Below are positions 1 through 11,203 of a stretch of DNA of 64,000 nucleotides, one piece after another. This stretch comes from Metarhizium brunneum (taxonomy: Eukaryota > Ascomycota > Sordariomycetes > Hypocreales > Clavicipitaceae): assembly GCF_013426205.1 (NCBI RefSeq), contig NC_089427.1:558001-622000 (forward strand), read 5' to 3'. The translations under genes were made by a program, and so were the position numbers. The notes beneath the pieces were generated by a model. It was not told the DNA's origin, searched no databases, and was given only the letters and a program-made list of their open reading frames with translations. Each line of letters opens with the position of its first letter. The first letter of the stretch is position 1.

Positions 1-1432
1 CCGGTCATCTCTGGCGGTTTTGCTGCTACTATCTTCATGCTCGTCAAGTTGGTTGTCCATATGCGCAAGAATCCCGTTCCCTGGGCTGTCTACACCTCTC
101 CCTTCTTCTTCCTTATTGCCGCCACCATCTGCACCCTCTCGATTGTTTATAAGGGCTCACCCAATCTGGGTCTTGGCAAGAAACCCGCCTGGTATATTGC
201 CGCAGTGACTCTGGGCACTGGTGGTGGCGTGGCTATTCTCGCCGCCATCTTTTTCGTACCCTTTGTCCATGCCAAGGTCATTAAGAAGGATCCAAGTATT
301 CAGTGGTGGCACTTCATCTTTGGCCCCCTGCTCTTTAAGCGCCCTGCGCCTGAGAATGCCGAACGAGCTAATGTCCCCAACTACGCCGTTGTTCAGCATG
401 ACGACGACCTTGAAGAGTCTGCCACGCACTCTCCCAAGCTGACGGCCGAGGATGGACAGGGCAAGGAGCATGGCATCATGTCCATGTCCGAGGCCACCAG
501 GGGGGGCAACGAGAAGAGCCTAGCCAACCTGGAGGCCACCCAAAAGTCTTACAAGGAGCTCGTTGCTGAGGGTGAGGCCCGATTCAACGCTCGCCTGATG
601 AAGAAGCGTGGGCCCCTCGGCTGGGCCATGCGAACCCTACGCGACAACCCTATGGGCGCTGGTCAGATCTACGAATTGCACAACATCAAGATCCTTGCCA
701 AGCGCATTCCTGCCATGGTTGTTTCTGGTCTCTTGTACGGTCTTCACTATGATATCCACGCCGCCCAGACCGGCATTGAGGGCACCCCTGAAGGCGAACG
801 CATGAAGCGCGTCTACGCTGCCGCTGAAAAGTACCCCAACGAAGTCGAGCATACCTACTCGTTTGTTCAGGTCCTTACTGCCTGCACTGCTTCCTTTGCT
901 CACGGCGCCAACGATATTGGCAACTCTGTCGGTCCCTGGGCTGTCATTTATGGTGCCTGGAAGACGGGCAATGCTGCCCAGGCCAAGGCTCCCGTCGACG
1001 TCTGGCAGCTCGCTGTGCTCTCTGCCACCATTTCCGTTGGCCTCATCACATACGGTTACAACATCATGAAGGGTAAGTCTATACATCCATGCGCGTAATC
1101 CCATTTTTGAAACGGACAAAACCATCAGCTGCTGACGTTTTGGCATAGTCATGGGCAACAAGATCACGTACCACTCTCCAAGCCGTGGAAGCTCCATGGA
1201 GATGGGCGCCGCCATCACCGTCCTGGTCTTTTCTCAATTCTCCCTTCCCGTATCTACTTCCATGTGCATTACCGGTGCTACTGTCGGCGTCGGTCTCTGC
1301 AACGGAACCCTCAAGGCCGTCAACTTTCAGCGAGTGGGGCTTTTGCTCTTCTCCTGGATCATGACCATCCCCATTGCTGGCACCCTTGGCGGTGTCATCA
1401 TGGGCCTGTTCCTGAATGCCCCTAAATTTTAA
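1..1432 (+). CDS. PHO-4-type Na+/phosphate symporter, 3' part (5' end outside window)
   Basis: This is the C-terminal part of a plasma-membrane inorganic phosphate transporter of the PiT/PHO-4 (yeast Pho89) family. The frame is open from base 1, so the N-terminal half lies upstream of the window. Exon 1..1072 and exon 1149..1432 are joined by a 76-nt GT-AG intron. Visible features are several hydrophobic segments at the start, a long hydrophilic central loop (about residues 95-235 of the visible part), and then the family signature with GANDIGNSVG. After the intron comes the second half-signature around FSLPVSTSMCITGATVGVG, which mirrors the P-V-S-T-T-H element of PiT carriers. The protein ends in two membrane segments. 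Family knowledge: these proteins import phosphate with sodium and are induced by phosphate starvation; the promoter is not visible here. The family assignment is strong, but sodium dependence is inferred. Confidence 0.93.
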
Positions 1433-1581
1433 AGCGGCTGCAAGTGGCGTAGTTTTTGCATATTAGCACTTGGGATTGATTTTGAGATTGTTATATTAGG
1501 CATGCAACATGTCCGGAGCATTGCATTGTACCGTAAAAATTGTGCATTAGCATAAATAATACCCGTCCATGAATACAAGAA

Positions 1582-2029
1582 TTATAATGGTAAACAGGTC
1601 TTTCGAGGGGCAGCTTCATTCAAGGTACAGCCTTGACGGGTTTGATGCCTTGATTGTACAACTGAATGTATCCTACCAGGAATTGATTCAGCAATGATGG
1701 CTGTAAATTTTACTATTTGTGATGCAATCAACCGGCCTAGGAAAAAGGGTACTGCCGCCGCAGTTTCCATAAGCTTGTGCTTCGGAAGGCGTAGTCCGGT
1801 TAGTCTGCCGTTGATGATGATCTCGACTTTGCCGTTCTGCGCCACGCCGACGCAGTTGTACGCCGTGCCTAAATCTGATAAAGAGGCGCAATACGCCAGC
1901 AGTCTTGTTGAGAAAAGAAGAGCAGACTTGTGGCAGTCAAGAGCCGCGCCTTCAGGAGCAACCCCCTGCTGCCATGGTCTTTAGGAGACACAGAAGTACT
2001 CCCCAAGCCGATAATAGTGCTGTAATCAT
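1582..2029 (-). CDS. Possible small two-exon hypothetical protein (117 aa)
   Basis: I do not recognise this candidate. An ATG at 2029 opens a hydrophobic leader (MITALLSAWGVLLCLLKTM) that could be a signal peptide or membrane anchor. Joining 1963..2029 to 1582..1868 gives a continuous 117-residue frame in matching phase. The body begins AYNCVGVAQNGKVEIIINGR and includes a second hydrophobic stretch (AAAVPFFLGRLIASQIVKF). The acceptor (ATTTAG) is normal, but the donor (GTTGCT) is not a usual fungal donor, which is the main weakness. A longer alternative reading on the same strand starts with a mitochondrial-leader-like sequence near 2138. No homologous family comes to mind, so it could be a chance frame. 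Confidence 0.25.
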
Positions 2030-2379
2030 GATCGTCGGAAGCTTTGGTAGGCTTGAAGAAAGACAGGTGAGTGAAGATCAAGGTGGTTGAATAAAGACGT
2101 CCAAGGGCCGAGGTGAATGACGCTCGTGATTTGAGCATTGTGGGAGGGTGTTCATCAGACCTGTATTTGCACCCGTTGATTTGATACGCAAATATATTCT
2201 GCCGCAGCTGTCGCCCACTGGTATCAAAATATGAACAATATAGCTCGTCCTCGGCAAAATAGAATATATTCTTAATTAAAGCTTTTCAGGTTGAGCTCTT
2301 TATGGAAAAAGACAGCGTTCTATATAAATAAAGAGCACTCGTAGTAGGTAAACACTACGACTTCCGAGACAGGTAAGCT

Positions 2380-2595
2380 ACTAATCCATACTTGCAGACG
2401 CTACACAACGGGTATATTCGAATGACTGATATCGAGACATCCATCCAAAGCCTCATCTACGAAAGCCTATTAAATGACTCTTACTTGTGCTAGAAAGCGC
2501 CTGCGGGCCAAGACGTCTCAATCTCAGTCACTAGCAGTAATACCAAGGAAGGGTCAACGGAGGTCTTTCGAGCCTTTATTGATGTCGATATCTAG
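2380..2595 (+). pseudogene. Possible decayed coding fragment interrupted by two TAG codons
   Basis: One frame reads with protein-like composition from about 2380 (ATG at 2422). It is interrupted by TAG at 2491-2493 and again at 2593-2595, and both stops are followed by AAA GCN CCN. Both stops are one C-to-T change from CAG, as repeat-induced point mutation or ordinary decay could produce. A spliced reading using TGCTAG as an acceptor is also possible, but I found no matching first exon. A different frame (2474-2857) is open without stops but has less protein-like content. I do not recognise the protein. Confidence 0.2.
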
Positions 2596-3015
2596 AAAGC
2601 CCCCGAGTTCACGGGTAGGTGGAATACTCCTCGATTGCACGTATCATGTAGCTACTGTTTCCTCTGCAAGGACTACAGTATCCATTGAACTCCGGCCTGT
2701 GGCAGAAGGGCTCTTGAATTCGAAGCCGCCGCAAGATGCCATCGCCGTGAATGCTGCTAGATTCAAATCACCAGAACCTCTGTGGCAGCTATCAAATTCG
2801 ACGCTTGGCTATGCACATCGTGTATCAGTCACAGAATGCATTCATGCTATTTACTAGTACAAGTATCGCAGCCACACCACACATGTCAAAACTACAGCTA
2901 CACGCCCCTTTTACCCTTGCGCTATGCATCCACTCTAATGTCCCGGATATAATACAAAGGATAGATGCGGACATCTCCTGTCATGAATGACACACTCCCA
3001 AATTGAGGGGCGATT

Positions 3016-4554
3016 TTACGACCTGGTGTTGCCCGCCTTCTCGGCAACATGGGCGGCCGTCATGCCAGCCATCTCCTCCAGCTCCTCCTCCTCCCACTCG
3101 CCGTCGTCATCTCCAAAGACGCTCTTCCAGGCGCGGCTCCACATGCCCTTTTTATGGAGGAGCGCCAGGATCATGACGCCAGGCAGGTGCCACACGCTTG
3201 CCCAGAAGAGACCGCGCGCGCTGCCCTTGTGGCCCTCGAAGCGCCAGAACCGCACGGCCTGGTGGATGAGCCAGGCGTTGATGGGCAGGCTGGTTGCCGC
3301 GAAGGACCACTCCGTCACGCCGGCGGCGCAGAGCCCCAGGCACAGCGGGATGAAGACGACGCTGTAGCGGAGCGCGACGCGCGAGTTGCGCGCCGGGTTG
3401 GTCCACGCGAGCATGCGGAGGCCCGCGGCCTTGTACTCGTCGCGGATGGGCCAGCTGAGGGCCATGAAGTGCGGGAACTGCCAGGCGAAGAGGAGGCCGG
3501 CGAGCAGCCAGCCGCCGATGGAGGATCCGTCGCCGGCAAAGAGGAGTTCGCGCCACGAGCCGTCGTTGGTGGCTGCCTCGCCCGCGGCCGCCGCCCATCC
3601 CATCAGGGGCGGGATGCCTCCTACCAGGGCGCCGACCCAGGTGTTGAATGCGGTGACGGCCTTTAAAGGCGTGTATATGCCCGCGTACAGCACGATGTTT
3701 GAGAGGCCCAGGAACGAAACGGTGGGGTTGACGCCAAAATACAGGGCGCCAACGCCGGTGGCACCGGCGAGGATGGCAAACAGCGCGGCGATGCGCGGCG
3801 ACACTAGTTTTCGAACAAGCGGCCTGTTTCTTGTTCGCGACATTTTGGCATCGGTGGACGGCTCGTAGAGCATGTTGAGGGCATTCGCGCTGGCTGAACA
3901 GAGAGCCGTGCCGGAAGTCAGGAACAGCAGCGTCAGTGGGCTCAAGCTCGGCGTTTCGGTCATGGTGGGCATGAGCATCTCGGGCACAGGGTACAGCGCA
4001 TACGGGGCCATGGCTGTGAGCACCACAAGCACGGTGAGGCGCGGTTTCGAGAGCGACAAGAATGTCGAGAGGGTTCGGCGGAAAGAATGCGCTGGCTGCG
4101 CCGCGGCAACGTTTGTGAGGATGGTAGATGCATTGGCAGGCAGAGTGCCGTCTGCTGAGGACCCAGCAGCGCTTGCGGCCTCATCCGCTTGTTTTCGGGC
4201 TCGTCGTCGACGATGCGGAGGTAGGTGCGAGCTCAATTGGGGTGTATCTTGGATATTGGCCGTAAAGGTGCCGGTGGTTTGGCTTCTGGCGTGGCGCGCC
4301 GAGGTGCATGTGGACGCTGAGGTTTGTCGGAACCGGTGTTTTGAGATGATTGAGTCGAGGCAATTGGATCGATCAACCGCTCGATTCGACAGGAAGAAGC
4401 TTGCGGTGGCTAGAGGAGCCGCCAAAGGGATGCTACCGCTCCGAGGCGCTCGTAGGCCACCTGATGAGGAAAGCCATCGTGAGGGTTGGCGATTGCCCAG
4501 GGCAAGGATGCTGCGAGCCTCGCGTGTGCGATTGAGGATTCGTGGTGGCCGCAT
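3016..4554 (-). CDS. COX10: Protoheme IX farnesyltransferase, mitochondrial (heme A synthesis)
   Basis: COX10 transfers a farnesyl group to heme B to make heme O, the first step towards heme A for cytochrome c oxidase, in the mitochondrial inner membrane. The gene is a single exon of 512 codons. Residues 1-160 are basic, Ser/Arg-rich and poorly conserved, as expected of a mitochondrial targeting and linker region. The UbiA prenyltransferase domain starts at SLSKPRLTVLVVLTAM (about 166) and runs to about 490. The prenyl-diphosphate-binding motif is at about 227-245 (NMLYEPSTDAKMSRTRNRP). The second conserved block is YTPLKAVTAFNTWVGALVGG, followed by the FAWQFPHFMALSW loop. Multiple hydrophobic helices follow. 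It is transcribed divergently from the transaldolase-like gene. Length and motifs fit fungal COX10, with no disruption seen. Confidence 0.96.
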   Translation of the reverse strand: MRPPRILNRTREARSILALGNRQPSRWLSSSGGLRAPRSGSIPLAAPLATASFFLSNRAVDRSNCLDSIISKHRFRQTSASTCTSARHARSQTTGTFTANIQDTPQLSSHLPPHRRRRARKQADEAASAAGSSADGTLPANASTILTNVAAAQPAHSFRRTLSTFLSLSKPRLTVLVVLTAMAPYALYPVPEMLMPTMTETPSLSPLTLLFLTSGTALCSASANALNMLYEPSTDAKMSRTRNRPLVRKLVSPRIAALFAILAGATGVGALYFGVNPTVSFLGLSNIVLYAGIYTPLKAVTAFNTWVGALVGGIPPLMGWAAAAGEAATNDGSWRELLFAGDGSSIGGWLLAGLLFAWQFPHFMALSWPIRDEYKAAGLRMLAWTNPARNSRVALRYSVVFIPLCLGLCAAGVTEWSFAATSLPINAWLIHQAVRFWRFEGHKGSARGLFWASVWHLPGVMILALLHKKGMWSRAWKSVFGDDDGEWEEEELEEMAGMTAAHVAEKAGNTRS

Positions 4555-5071
4555 ATTTCGCCTGCTTCATGTGAGCATGGCGATCTCTCACGAGGCTTAA
4601 TCCACTTAACCTCGTCGCCAAGCGGGATTGCGTGGATGCCGCCTTGGGTAGCAGTCGCCTTTTTTTGTAAAGCGACGAGCCGTTGAACATTTTCGGCGTG
4701 GTTGATAGGCTTCCTCGATGGGCCGTTGCGCCACGTGTGGAGTCATGTGACGGCCAGTTTGTGAGTCCATGGCACGACTGCAATCTTCTGGCCAGTCCGT
4801 GATAAACCGGGTGAATAATGTGTGAAACTCTTGAATTTTGCCCATAAATCCTTTCTGTATAGATTCTAGGTTGGCCAAACAGTTCCAATTGTTGCTTGTC
4901 TAGCTCGTCTATGCAACATCTACAACCACCCCTCATCGGTCCGGACTCCAGAGCCCCGACTCTAACCACAACCGCAAGACAACACAACTGTTCGGTACAT
5001 CCAACTCTAGCGACTATCCTGTAGAATCATAGCCTTGAATTTATCTATCCATCTTCAGACTTGATCTCCCA
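4555..5071. promoter_or_regulatory. Divergent intergenic region, COX10 / transaldolase-like gene
   Basis: These 517 bases lie between two divergent start codons and must hold both promoters. I see no convincing coding frame and no strong recognisable operator. Confidence 0.45.
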
Positions 5072-6387
5072 ATGGCTTCCCTACTAGATTCCCTGCGGGG
5101 GACCAGCCAAGTCGACTGTGATACCATGGACGCAGAAGGTATTCCCGCCAATATCATTCAGCATAGGAGCTCTACTCAGTTTCTAACTGAAAAGTGGCTG
5201 AGAAACTCGGTCCATTTGTCGACTGCACTTCCAACCAGGTATTTCTACGCACGGCATCATACTAATCAGCCCGACTCGCTGACCAAACTTCACCCGCGGG
5301 CAGGCAATTGCCTATTTCGAGCTGATCAAGGCAAACCCCGATACCAGTGCGCTGCTTCACAAGGACCTCATCAACGCAGCTATAGCCGATGCCAGGGGTC
5401 GCTTGAACAGTCTCCAAGGCTCGGCTGCCTTTGAGGAATTTGTAGTCGAGATCTCAGTAGGTCGAGTTGTCGCCATCCAACGGCCGAAGCCTGTGTTAAC
5501 CCCGACAGATGGTCAAACTGCAGCTCTAGCTTATACAACACGTAACAGGATTCATTCACGTACAGACAAACCCCAAACTAGCCTACTCCACTGCTTCCAC
5601 CGTTGAAAACGCAAAACGTACGCATCCTTCCAGGCCGGCGCAGTATCATGACACACTCACCCACACATGACCAGGCATTGTCGGTATTTTCAAAAGCCTC
5701 AGCCATGCAGATCCGAAAAGGGTATGCGTCAAAATCCCCTCCACGTGGGAAGGCCTCCAGGCGTGCCGCATCCTCGAGGCAGAAGGGATCGCGACGCTAG
5801 CCACGACCATGTTTTGCATGGAGCAGGCTGCTCTCGCCGCCGCCGCGGGATGCACCTACATCGCGCCATACGTCAATGAGCTCAGGGTCCATTTTGAGCA
5901 AGGGTACGTCCCGTCCCGTCTCTCGGCAATATGGCGCGTTGGACCCCCGTCTGACAAACGTCCTAGATATGTCGACGGCAGCAAGGGCTTCGAGTTTTGC
6001 CGACAAGCGCAGGCGTATTACGCCAGGCACGCGTGCCGTACGCAGGTTCTGGCCGCGTCTTTGACGTCGGTCGACGAGGTAATGCAGTTAGCTGGGGTTC
6101 AACACATCACCATTGCGCCCAAGCTGCTGAGCGAGCTTTCTGCGAGGCGTGCCTCTTCGTGGGGTGCGCCGCTTGGTGCGTACTTTGCTCAGCGTCCGTT
6201 GGATAATTGGTGCGAGACGACAGACTACCAGACTATTCTTGGGGACGAAAGCTCGTGGAGATTGGCATTCACCAGGAGTGGGTTTGGCGCAAGCGAGGGA
6301 AAGATGATACAGGCCATCAACTACTTTTTTGACTTTCAGGACAAGATTGAGGACCTGGTCTCGGCCTCTGCTAAACTAGCTACTTAG
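5072..6387 (+). CDS. Transaldolase family protein, six exons
   Basis: Transaldolases move a dihydroxyacetone unit between sugar phosphates in the non-oxidative pentose phosphate pathway through a lysine Schiff base. Exons: 5072..5138, 5195..5238, 5304..5456, 5566..5617, 5675..5903, 5967..6387; all phases match, giving 321 residues, the normal family size. The catalytic set appears complete: Asp in FVDCTSNQ (normally D-x-T-T-N-P), Glu in VVEISTNPKLAY, and the Schiff-base Lys in VCVKIPSTWEGL. Conserved downstream blocks are TTMFCMEQAALAAAAGCTYIAP and the HITIAPKLLSEL element. The altered first motif (CTSNQ instead of TTNPS) and the many introns suggest a divergent paralogue rather than the housekeeping enzyme; the substrate may differ. 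The 63-nt fifth intron is in frame and could be missed by gene callers. The gene converges with MSH6. Confidence 0.88.
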
Positions 6388-6651
6388 TTAGACCTAGAAG
6401 ACAATTCCACAAAGCCTTCGCGTGGCCAGCATTACATCGTTTATGGACAGATCATTTCATGGTCTTTATATTATAGGTACCCGAGTCTATATATATCTGG
6501 AGGCTCCACGGGGGGGCCCAAGATTCGTCAATCCGTACCAGTTTTAGAAAGAACCAAATATACCTGTAAAAACACACATGAAACCTCGTCAAACTCCATG
6601 CCCAGAAAATCTCCCATGTCCCAATCATGACCATTGTGAATGCGACTCCAT

Positions 6652-9600
6652 TCACAGGCATTCGACAGCTTTCAAAAGCACATCTACGCCTTTATCGCCG
6701 ATATCCCCTTTTCCTCCCAAGAGACTGCCAATGTCGCTCAGAATTCCCAGCGGAATGTAGCAGCCCGTCTTTGCCTTCTCCAAGCTCTCTTTCAAACGGC
6801 TAGTGTGCTCCCAGTCCCTAGCAGCAACCTCTGCTCTCTCAATGACCCGATCGGAAATGCCACACATGGCCGCGCAGTGCATACCAAAACTTCCCTCGGC
6901 AACACCATCCTCGAGCTTATACAAAAATGTAACCTTCCGTTCTTCATCGTCTACATGAATTTGCATTCGCTTTGCTCTGATTTCGGGGTGATTCTCAAAC
7001 TCGGTGGCCAAGGAATGATAGTGAGTAGCGAAGAAGCCCACGCATCCAATGTGAGTTGCGACATGATGTAGAACGGCCTGGGCAACGGCAACACCATCGT
7101 ACGAACTTGTTCCTCTACCCAGTTCATCAAGAATCACAAGTGAGCGTGGAGTAGCTTCTGATAAAATCTTCTTGGTTTCCGAAAGCTCCACGAAAAAGGT
7201 AGACTGTGCGGCGAAAATATTGTCGTTGGCTCCCAAACGGGACATGATGCGATCGACAGGAGTAAGGCGAGCAGATACTGCTGGAACATAGCATCCAATC
7301 TGTGCCATGATCACAGCCACGCATGACTACGGGAAAATTGTCAGCCATATAGTTTACAGCTATTCACATGCACAAGAGAAACTTACCATGCGCAGTACGG
7401 TCGACTTTCCGGCCGCGTTAGCACCAGTCAACAGGTTGATTTTGGCTTGGTCGCCACCCAGTTTAACATCATTAGGGATGAAATCATCAACAGTGTTGAT
7501 CATGCATGGATGCCGCAGCTCTTCGAAATCAACAAAGCTGCGCTCCTCATCGACGAATTGGGGTCTGCACGATGGCTGCGCCAGCGAATTCGAAGCCTTG
7601 GCCAGACTGACTAGACAATCCAATTGTGCAACAATCTTAATCGCAAGCAGCCAGGTATTGTAGTCAACGTCAAACTTCTGAAACAACCGCGACGCGATTT
7701 CTCGGACAAGTTGGGAATGGAGCTCTTCAGCCTCTTGAAGCTCCCTAACAAGCTGGGTGAGCTGTGGAAAGTACCATCGTTTGACGTCCTTTGTCGCGGA
7801 CATCTGTCGCCAGCTAGAGGGAACTTTGACACTCTTGGGGGTCTCCATTTGATAAATCTCCTTGCCGACATCGGTAAACTTTATCGTCCTGCACTTCAGT
7901 TCTCCCTTCTTCTCGCTCAGCAAATCATTCAGTTGGTCCTTGATCTCTTCCATTCTGTTCAAGCTGTCGTCAAAGTCTGGTTCAATACCGCGTGAGGGGA
8001 TTAATATCTTGTCTTCTCTGGCCTTTCGGCGATCGAACGCTGTCTTCCAGTACGTCAAAGGTTCTTCGAGATCGGGCATGGATGAAACGAGTCGGTCAAC
8101 GAGGCCATTTCCTCCTTTGAATGCTTGGAGAAGGCTCATAGTGTATTCTATTTGCTCGAACTCTTCCAGCACTCGTACGAAGTCTTCCGGTTTGCAAGCC
8201 CCAGCGTGAACACGGGAGATGAGTCTCTCCAGGTCTGGCATCTTAACGAGCTGGGATGCAAACTGCTCGCGAACCGTGGGATCGGCATTCAACATGTCCA
8301 CTGCATCCAACCGCTCATTGATCCGTTGAATGTCGCATAAAGGATGAGCTACCCATTGGCGGAATAGTCGTTTCCCAAAGGGAGTTATGCACTTGTTAAG
8401 TAGGCTGAATAAAGTTCCCTCTGAACTACCATTCGACGTATTTGAGAACAGTTCTAGGTTCACCAAAGTCTGTCCGTCCAAAACCAGGGTTCCATTCTTT
8501 TGAATCGGGCTATACTTCTCAAAGTTTCTTTGGGAAAGAAGTGGTCGCTCCACTAGTAGAAACTTTAGGTATGACACCAACGCTCCCACGGCAGACATGA
8601 CCAAGTCATCGTCCTTGTACTGCTGCAGAACTTCTGGCCAAACATCATCTTCACTCTCTTGAGTGGTGAAGTAGTTTCCACACTTGAGTTCTCGCCTGGA
8701 AGTATCTGCATCCCAGAATTCGGTTCCAGGCTTCAAGTGTGTCCAAATCGTGGTTGGGCTGGTATTATTTTTGAGAATCCGCAACGCTCTAGTAGAGAGA
8801 TGGGACTTCTCAATCAAAAGTTCACGGGGGCCGATCTGCGCAACAAAGGTCTCAAACTTTGTGAGGTCAACATCGTCAGTAAACCCTGATAGCTGGAAAC
8901 GTCCAGTGGCAGTGTCCGCAAAGGCAATGCCAAATGCAGGCAAGTCATCAACGACTGACTCCTTGATTGCAACACAGTAGGCAGCCATGTCGTCTTGAAG
9001 CATGCCGCCATCAACGAGGGTACCGGCAGTGAGTACGCAAGACAGTTCACGGGAAATAACTTTGTCAGCCTTCTTTCCGCTCCTATCTTGGCGCTCGCGC
9101 ATTTCCTTTCCAAGATTAGTCTCCATTTGATCGACTCTTGCAACCTTGTACTGCTTTGCAATAAATTGGTTGACCCAGTGATCCAATGAGCTTTCTGGAA
9201 CCCCGACCATTCGCATATTGACCCTGTCAGTCATCTTGAAGTCGAATTCCTGATGTCCAATAGTAGCGTCGTTCTCATAGAGCTCGTAGAACTTGCCCTT
9301 TTTGAAGAATACAATTGTATCCCACAGATTCTGTTTAATCTCCCAGTACTGCTTTTCAAAGGGCGAAAACTTGTTCCAGGCCATTGGCGGAATGTAGATG
9401 GATCTGGGATCATATTCCGGATCACTGGGAGCACGCTTCTCCTTGTCCCGAATGTTAGCCAACCATGGGTAGCGATCCTCGGGCTCTTTTGTGTACGCTT
9501 TCTCTTTGCGTTTGGGGTCTTTGGCGGCAGCACGCTCAGCAGGCGTTACCACAGGTCGCTTCTCGGTGGACTCGGGATCATAATTCCATTGTGAAGTGGT

Positions 9601-10535
9601 TGAAGTTGTAGGAACGTCCGTCATGAGCTCGTCATCTACATCATGGATCGGAGATCCTTGTCTGATGTCTGCGGGTGGTGAGACGTTGGATCGTTTTCGT
9701 GCTGTCGCAGCCTTTGCAGGGCGCTTTCGCTTCTTAGTCCGTGGGAGGTCGTCGGAATCATCAGAGGCAATGAAATCTCCCATGTCTGCAAGATATCCAT
9801 CAGCATCAATCACGGATTGCTAGCCATAGCCCATCCAACATACCATCCTCCTCCGCCTCTTGGGACGCTACATCGTCTTCGTCAAACTCATCTTCGTCTT
9901 TAACAGTCCGACGAGCTCGACCACGCCGAGTTTGAGACTTGCTTGAATAATTGAAGGGCTGTTCTTCATCGGACGATTCGGCATAACTGACAACCTTCTT
10001 CGTCTGTGCCAGGATTGTGTGTTAATGGACAAATCAAGCTGTCTGGAGGGGGGCTGTTGAAAGCCTCGTCCCCGCGAAAATGATCAGAAATGCTCACCTT
10101 TCGAGTTGGAGTGCCGCTTTGGACTGCTTTCGGAGTCACATCGTTTGTAGACCTCGTGCGTGGATTCATGGTCGTTGGCGACAGCAGGGTGCTACTGGTG
10201 GTCTTGGTGGCGGTAACAGGATCAGCATTCTCCTGCGAACTGGGCGGCTCAATGGCGTCGCTGCTAGGGACAGGCGTAGAGAGCTTCGTCGATGGCTTTG
10301 GCTTGGGCAGAGAGTTGGCTTTGGTGGTCTCCTGCAGACATGAAGAATGTTGAGGATCGGGGGAGACCTTGTCACGAGCGGCAGGCGAGGATCTGCCGAC
10401 GGGTGATGACTTCTGGAAGAAGCTCATGATGGAGCGCTGTTTTGCTGATGCAGAGGCAGAGGCAGAGCCAGTTGGCTTAGGTGCCGGCTTCGCAGGTGTG
10501 CGAGCCGTGCTCGAGCTAGCCTTATCGCCTGCCAT
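6652..10535 (-). CDS. MSH6: DNA mismatch repair protein Msh6
   Basis: Msh6 pairs with Msh2 (MutS-alpha) to recognise base mismatches and small loops in the nucleus. Exons, in transcription order: 10098..10535, 9844..10003, 7387..9785, 6652..7326, all in phase, giving 1223 residues (yeast Msh6 is of similar size). The disordered N-terminus carries a PCNA-interacting PIP box, QRSIMSFF (33-40). It is followed by acidic and basic linkers and a KRKR-type nuclear signal near 215-225. The mismatch-binding domain has the Phe-x-Glu motif in KGKFYELYE (Phe about 365, Glu about 367). Walker A is TGANAAGKST (986-995), and intron 3 falls just after it. Walker B is LVILDE (about 1062-1067), followed by GRGTSSYDG and the FATHYHSL signature. 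All key residues are present. The start ATG in a GCCATGG context matches the PIP-box position expected for Msh6. Confidence 0.97.
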
Positions 10536-11203
10536 GGTGATTCTGATTCTCGAGTCACGTCAAACGCTGAGCATCTACAGGCAGGATTGCGAGTGCAAGT
10601 CGGGGTGCACGGGAAACGATGCAAATCATCAATTGGATATGCTTGGCAATAATAAAGAGATGAAATGAATGCAAAAACAAAAACAAGCACAAATAGATAC
10701 TGGTAGTCTTGAGAAATGGTAATTAAGTCATTGGGATGAGAATGAGAGAATATGATGATAGGAGGCGACTTTAATCCTGGTGGGATATCAGGGACCAATT
10801 CGCGTCGCGTAAGGCGCGTCCCGTGTAAAGTGGATAGGAAGGAGCCGGGGTTGTGCCTGCCCATTCATCCTCCGCATCGGCGTATAACGCTACCCTGTAG
10901 ATGTAGAAACCTTGAATGTTGGATAAAAATTAAATTTCTGGTGGCAACCAAAGGCGTACATGGCGCAGATTTGGCTATGCCAACTTTATCACCATCTAGC
11001 TAAAATTCCTCTGCTTTTGTTTTAACGACTCTGCCAAACCTGGAGGCCTCTTACAAGAGGTAGTCTTCTGGAGTCGGCAAGACAAAATCATCGTACCACG
11101 ACAGACTCACAACGCACATCTACAAAACCTTAGCAACCCGAATAAAAGCGAATGCTTTGCTAACAAACATCCTCCTCTTTGTACCCGCGCCAAGGTCTGC
11201 GCT
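10536..11203. other. Intergenic, no gene seen
   Basis: This stretch contains the MSH6 promoter and the 3' flank of the FAD monooxygenase. There are only short overlapping chance frames and no recognisable element. Confidence 0.55.

Larger units (their letters stand above)
1433..3015. other. Intergenic, gene-poor; two weak candidates inside
   Basis: This 1.6 kb stretch separates the phosphate symporter from COX10. Apart from the two weak candidates listed separately (1582-2029 minus, 2380-2595 plus), it holds an AT-rich stretch at about 2160-2350 with a TATA-like element near 2330. I see no convincing full gene. Confidence 0.6.

Noticed and set aside
2474..2857. 127-codon plus-strand ATG frame
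   Set aside because: It overlaps a more protein-like but interrupted frame, and its own composition (Ser/Arg/Lys-rich, no pattern) suggests a chance reading.
3049..3666. Long plus-strand frame opposite COX10
   Set aside because: It is a mirror of the GC-rich COX10 coding strand with low-complexity Ala/Arg/Glu composition and no motif.
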